Source: Streptomyces sp. CB02980
Lineage (GTDB): Bacteria; Actinomycetota; Actinomycetes; Streptomycetales; Streptomycetaceae
Length of the DNA: 64,000 bases
Assembly (NCBI RefSeq): GCF_014451325.2
Contig: NZ_JACSCH020000026.1
Location: 41,368 to 105,367, forward strand
Reading direction: 5' to 3'
The translations under genes were made by a program, and so were the position numbers. The notes beneath the pieces are model-generated. The model was not told the DNA's origin. It was given only the letters and a program-made list of their open reading frames with translations, and ran no database searches. The stretch's first letter is position 1. Every line of letters begins with the position of its first letter. Below are positions 60,434 to 64,000 of this stretch, piece by piece.

Positions 60434-61131
60434 CTGCCGATTCTGGCACGCACCGGTGCCCGGGAACGTGGGCCAGCGACTGCTGCGCATGATCAACCGG
60501 ACAGGTCCCAGAGCTTGCGGCCGCAGGGAGCTGTTACAGATTTCTCTACCTCGTCAAGGCACCCGCCGCGCACGGCCCGTCGCCCGGGCCTGCGCTCCTG
60601 TCTACGCCCCACTCCAGCCCGGCCGCCGACCGCACGCCTGACAGCTCGGGTTGATGGGCGACGACCACGGATCGGCCGAGGCGGTCCGCGGGTGCGGCTC
60701 AAGACGATGCCTCCGGCGGGGGCGCTCAGGCTCCGGGATGGCGGGGGACCGTGCTCGGGTGCCGGCCGGTGGGGTGTGGCGGTGGGGGCTCCCATCCCGT
60801 CTGCCGTCGACCCAGGCAGAGCTGAGCAGACACGGCACCGGGCGTCCAGGTCGTTCGTACAGTGGCGCGCTCCACCTGGGCGCCCGGCACCGCGGCTGCT
60901 CCACGGTGTGTGGGTCGACGGCAGACGGGATGGAAGCTGGGGTGAGGGCTGGGTGTGACGTTTCCCGTGATGGCGCACAAGCGATCTCCAGTGTGTCGAG
61001 TCGGTTGTTTTCGATCGTTTGTTGTCGTGTGGGTTGGTGGGGGAACTCATCCAGTGGTGGTGGTCGTACTCACGGGTGCATCGCCCGTGGGGGCGGTGAC
61101 GCGCTGTGCGCCGAAAGAAGAGGGGTTCAGG
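60434..61131. other. 700-bp accessory stretch without clear genes
   Basis: No credible coding sequence is seen. It contains the 142-bp inverted-repeat element at 60792-60933 and a short hairpin CACGGG-TGCATCG-CCCGTG (61071-61089) just upstream of the trypco2 gene. Confidence 0.5.
60792..60933. mobile_element. 142-bp element with 23-bp inverted ends (MITE-like)
   Basis: Bases 60792-60814 and 60911-60933 are a perfect 23-bp inverted repeat. Inner arms 60833-60851 and 60874-60892 also pair with a few mismatches, so the whole block can fold into a long hairpin. It encodes no protein. No target-site duplication is evident, so a non-coding RNA or attenuator is an alternative. Confidence 0.5.
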
Positions 61132-61464
61132 ATGGCTGAGGAGATCGGGATCGCGGAGGCTGTGGAGCATCTGCGGGCGGAGCTGGTGGCCGCGGCGGCA
61201 GGTGAGGGGAGCGGTCCGCGGTTCGAGGTGGGGCCGGTGGAGTTGGAGTTCTCGGTGGAGATGCGCAGGGAGGGCAAGGGGAAGCTGGGTGTGAAGGCGT
61301 GGGTGGTGTCGGCGGGGGCGGAGGGGTCGGTGTCGAAGGCGTCGGTGCACCGGGTGAAGTTGGTGCTGACGCCGAAGGACACGGTGACCAACGGCGCCTA
61401 TCACGTGAACACCGACCGGCCTGACGAGACAGGCGAGTTGATTGGCTCCCGCTTCGGCGAGTAG
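61132..61464 (+). CDS. trypco2 family protein (trypsin-co-occurring domain)
   Basis: 110 residues: GIAEAVEHLRAELVAAAAG, then FEVGPVELEFSVEM and WVVSAGAEGSVSKAS, the pattern of the trypco2 domain. These small proteins are regularly encoded next to trypsin-like proteases fused to NTPases and are predicted parts of biological conflict systems. The ATG follows GAGGGG. The protease-NTPase gene starts 92 bp later on the same strand, so they are one operon. Exact role, perhaps a substrate or regulator of the protease, is inferred. Confidence 0.8.
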   Translation: MAEEIGIAEAVEHLRAELVAAAAGEGSGPRFEVGPVELEFSVEMRREGKGKLGVKAWVVSAGAEGSVSKASVHRVKLVLTPKDTVTNGAYHVNTDRPDETGELIGSRFGE

Positions 61465-61555
61465 GGCCGGGCATCCCGCCCGCCGACCACGGGGTGCCGG
61501 CCCGCGGGATGGTGCACATCGGAGTCGGGCGCGATCGCGGGGAGGGCTGATCGGG

Positions 61556-64000
61556 GTGCACAGGGCGCGGATAGCGGTGGTGCGGTCGGGGGAGGCGCGG
61601 GGGTCGGGGTATGTGCTGGGCGGAAGGCTGGTGCTGACGGCCGCGCACGTGCTGAAGGACCCCTCGCGGGTGTCGGTGCAGTTGCCGGACCGGGCGGGTG
61701 TGGTGAAGTGCCGGGTGATGTGGCAGCAGTTGGATGACGGTCCGCAGGGGTGGGATGCAGCGCTGTTGCTGGCGGAGGGGGAGTTGTCGGACCGGCCGTT
61801 GCCGGGGGTGCGGTGGGGGCGGCTGGTGACCATGCAGTCCTGTCCCGCACGGGCGTTCGGTTTCCCGGAGGTCGGGAAGGCCGGCGGGGACGCGGTGTCG
61901 CTGGTGCAGCGGGACGGACGCGTGCTGCCTGTGAGCGGCCGGGACCGGGACCGCTACGTCCTGGCCGGCGCCAGTGGCGCCGCACCGGTGGAGGGGGTCT
62001 CGCCGTGGGGCGGGATGTCGGGGGCGGCCCTGTGGTGCGGCAGCGGGCCGGGCATGCTGCCGCTGCTGACCGGGGTGGTGGTCGGTGACGCACCCGGCTG
62101 GAGCCACACCCAACTGGAGGCCATGCCCGCCTACGCGCTGGCGTCGAATCCGGTCGTGCGCCGGCTGGTCGAGGAGCACACCGGACGGCCGATGTCCCTG
62201 GAGCCGGCCGACCTCCAGGACGTCACCGACCGCCTGGCCACACCCCGGCCACCACGCTCACCGGCCGACCTGCTGCGCCCCGAGCAGGCGGTGGTGTCCT
62301 TCATGGGGCGGGACGACCTCCTCAAGGAGTTGAGCCACTGGTGCGAACCGGCCCCCGAGACCGCCGCGTCCAGCCCGCCGGATGCGGCAGGCGAGGGGAT
62401 CTGGGAGTGGGGCGAGAGCCCTGTGCGGGCGCGGCTGCTGACCGGGCAGGGGGGAGCGGGCAAGACCCGGCTGTCCGGCGAGCTCGCCGCCCGGATGACG
62501 GTCCGGGGTTGGACGACGATCCGTCTGACAACCGACACCACCGTGCCGCTAGACATCCTGTCCCAGGTTGGCCGCCCACTGCTGATCGTGGTCGACTACG
62601 CCGAGACCCGTACACCGCAACTACATGCCCTGCTCGAAGCAGTCGACCACGACCAGGCGGACAGCCCCGTACGGGTGCTGGCTCTGGCCCGCGCCGCGGG
62701 CGACTGGTGGACCCGCGCCGCGCAGCACCCCCACAGCCAGGCCCTGGCCGCCGCCGCCGTCACCCCGGTAACGGCCCTGCACCCCGCCGTCGACGACCGC
62801 GCCACTGCCTACCAGCAGGCGGTGGGCGATTTCAGTACTCGGCTGCACCTCCTGTCCCCCACCGTCGACTGGTCGGCGCTCCTGCCCACAGTCCTTGCCC
62901 CGGCCGCACGACCGCCACTGGACGGCAGCGAGTTCGACACGCCTTTGTCGGTGCAGATGGCCGCGCTTCTCGCCCTGCTTGACGCCACCGGCATCCCCCA
63001 GCCGACCAACCAGGCCAACTCACTCGAAGGTCGACTCCTGGGGCATGAGCGTGGCTACTGGGACAAGACCGCCAGCAGCCGGGAAGCCCTGTGCGGGGAA
63101 CGTACCGGGACCCAGACGCGTGCGCTGGCTGTCGCCCTGGCCTGCATGGTCCCCGCGACCGATCGCGACGACGCCCGCGCGCTTCTGGCCCATCTGCCCG
63201 GTCTGGGCGACGACAGCGCGGCCGCCGTGCGCAGCGAGTTGGCCACCTGGCTCACTGATCTGTATCCCGCACCCGCGGAAGCAGAATGGGGCAGTCTCCA
63301 GCCCGACCGGATCGCCGAACACCAGCTCGGCACCGAGGCCGCCCGCGAACGGTCCCTGTTCACCCGCATCCTCACCGAACTCCCCGACCCGCAAGCCGCC
63401 CAGGCCCTGACTGTCCTGGCCCGCACCAGCCAGCACCCCCAATACAATGGCGTGATCAGCCACATCCTGCGCGAGGCCGTCGGTACCGCCCCGGAGGTAC
63501 TGGGACCGGCCGCCCTGACCACCGCGACCCGTACCGCGCACCCCGCACCCCTGATCGCCGCGCTGACCGAGCTGACCCGGACCACGTCGGACGTCGCGCT
63601 GCTGTGCGACCTCAGTAGCCGGATCCCGCACGCCACCCTGGCCCTCAGCGAATGGGCCGCCGACCTCGCCACAGCCCTGGTCGAACACTACGATTCACAC
63701 AATCCCGACCTTCCCGGCCTCGCCGCCTCGCTGAACAACCAGTCCGTCCGTCTGACAGGGCTGGGGCGCCGGGAGGAGGCGCTGATCGCCGTCACCCGCG
63801 CCGTCGAGATCCGCGAGACTCTCGCCGACCGGCGGCCTGACGCCTTCCTCCCCGACCTCGCCATGTCGCTGAACAACCAGTCCAACCGCCTGTCCGATCT
63901 GGGGCGCCGGGAGGAGGCGCTGACCGCCATCACCCGCGCCGTCGACACCTACCAGACCCTCGCCGACCGGCGGCCTGACGCCTTCCTCCCCGACCTCGCC
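61556..64000 (+). CDS. trypsin-like protease fused to NTPase and TPR repeats (partial)
   Basis: At least 815 residues; the gene runs off the right edge with no stop. Residues 1-200 form a trypsin-like domain with His31 (TAAHV), Asp67 (WDAALL) and Ser155 (GMSGAA). A STAND-like NTPase follows, with Walker A GQGGAGKT at 297-304 and Walker B Asp347 (LIVVDYAE). From residue 719 TPR repeats of 46 residues begin (LPxLAxSLNNQSxRL...). GTG 61556 follows GGGGAGGG by 9 bp. The architecture is that of a predicted NTP-dependent conflict or cell-suicide effector: TPRs sense, NTPase switches, protease acts. Confidence 0.85.
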   Translation, partial: MHRARIAVVRSGEARGSGYVLGGRLVLTAAHVLKDPSRVSVQLPDRAGVVKCRVMWQQLDDGPQGWDAALLLAEGELSDRPLPGVRWGRLVTMQSCPARAFGFPEVGKAGGDAVSLVQRDGRVLPVSGRDRDRYVLAGASGAAPVEGVSPWGGMSGAALWCGSGPGMLPLLTGVVVGDAPGWSHTQLEAMPAYALASNPVVRRLVEEHTGRPMSLEPADLQDVTDRLATPRPPRSPADLLRPEQAVVSFMGRDDLLKELSHWCEPAPETAASSPPDAAGEGIWEWGESPVRARLLTGQGGAGKTRLSGELAARMTVRGWTTIRLTTDTTVPLDILSQVGRPLLIVVDYAETRTPQLHALLEAVDHDQADSPVRVLALARAAGDWWTRAAQHPHSQALAAAAVTPVTALHPAVDDRATAYQQAVGDFSTRLHLLSPTVDWSALLPTVLAPAARPPLDGSEFDTPLSVQMAALLALLDATGIPQPTNQANSLEGRLLGHERGYWDKTASSREALCGERTGTQTRALAVALACMVPATDRDDARALLAHLPGLGDDSAAAVRSELATWLTDLYPAPAEAEWGSLQPDRIAEHQLGTEAARERSLFTRILTELPDPQAAQALTVLARTSQHPQYNGVISHILREAVGTAPEVLGPAALTTATRTAHPAPLIAALTELTRTTSDVALLCDLSSRIPHATLALSEWAADLATALVEHYDSHNPDLPGLAASLNNQSVRLTGLGRREEALIAVTRAVEIRETLADRRPDAFLPDLAMSLNNQSNRLSDLGRREEALTAITRAVDTYQTLADRRPDAFLPDLA
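63710..64000 (+). repeat. 138-bp repeats encoding TPR units
   Basis: Near-identical 46-codon units start at 63710, 63848 and 63986, continuing beyond the window. GGGCGCCGGGAGGAGGCGCTG is among the conserved blocks. Confidence 0.88.

Noticed and set aside
60493..61833. 446-codon Pro/His/Arg-rich minus-strand frame in the accessory region
   Set aside because: It covers the inverted-repeat element and is antisense to trypco2 and the protease; no domain or binding site.

Overview
The window is chromosomal DNA of a Streptomyces or close relative. It is very GC-rich with G/C-biased third codon positions and many GTG starts. It carries the mycothiol gene mshA, the nickel regulator nur, rsiG (the WhiG anti-sigma factor), msiK and a phoU/phoR-phoP locus with PHO boxes. 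From memory, gene order follows the S. coelicolor core segment around SCO4164-SCO4240 (nur, mshA, gpmA, phoU-phoR-phoP, carD-isp-cysS-rlmB, msiK), with unshared insertions.

Layout. 1-8.5 kb: a hydrolase tail, a MoaD-like protein, two envelope proteins, a Cys-containing leader peptide with sseA-DUF1416, a DUF3099 protein, RidA, DsrE and an operon of three paralogous membrane-anchored proteins. 8.6-12.1 kb: a micropeptide, nitrobindin, nur, ygfZ, dtd and rsiG. 12.2-25.6 kb: an Eis-like acetyltransferase, a DrrAB-type exporter with two TetR genes, a HelD-family ATPase, regulators (WYL, MarR, AraC, HxlR), an MFS pump, a HAD protein, a methyltransferase, VOC and RidA proteins. 25.6-34 kb: a TOPRIM protein, an XRE regulator with an HbhA-like protein, a SpoIIE-type phosphatase, an NlpC/P60 hydrolase, a methyltransferase, mshA and a YbjN protein. 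34-45 kb: a Tat-exported beta-helix protein, an AraC regulator facing an MBL-fold enzyme, an MFS protein, gpmA, an epoxide-hydrolase-fold protein lacking key catalytic residues beside a WYL regulator, an S41 peptidase, a small secreted protein and a GNAT enzyme. 45-59.4 kb: a Cys-rich peptide, phoU facing phoR-phoP through PHO boxes, an exact 83-bp duplicate of the phoP 3' end, a lipoprotein, carD-ispD-ispF, cysS, rlmB, a DoxX protein, a nucleotidyltransferase, a secreted protein and msiK.

59.5-64 kb is accessory. A tRNA-Thr gene is followed by a decayed tyrosine integrase, an unknown gene, a 142-bp inverted-repeat element, and then a trypco2 gene with a very large trypsin-NTPase-TPR gene that runs off the window. 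This pair fits a predicted NTP-dependent conflict (defence) module and is the best candidate for an uncharacterised system here.

Two patterns recur. Many genes have a TAnnnT -10 element 6-7 nt before the start codon, suggesting leaderless mRNAs. Many gene 3' ends carry short tandem repeats or duplications that begin at or just after the stop codon.
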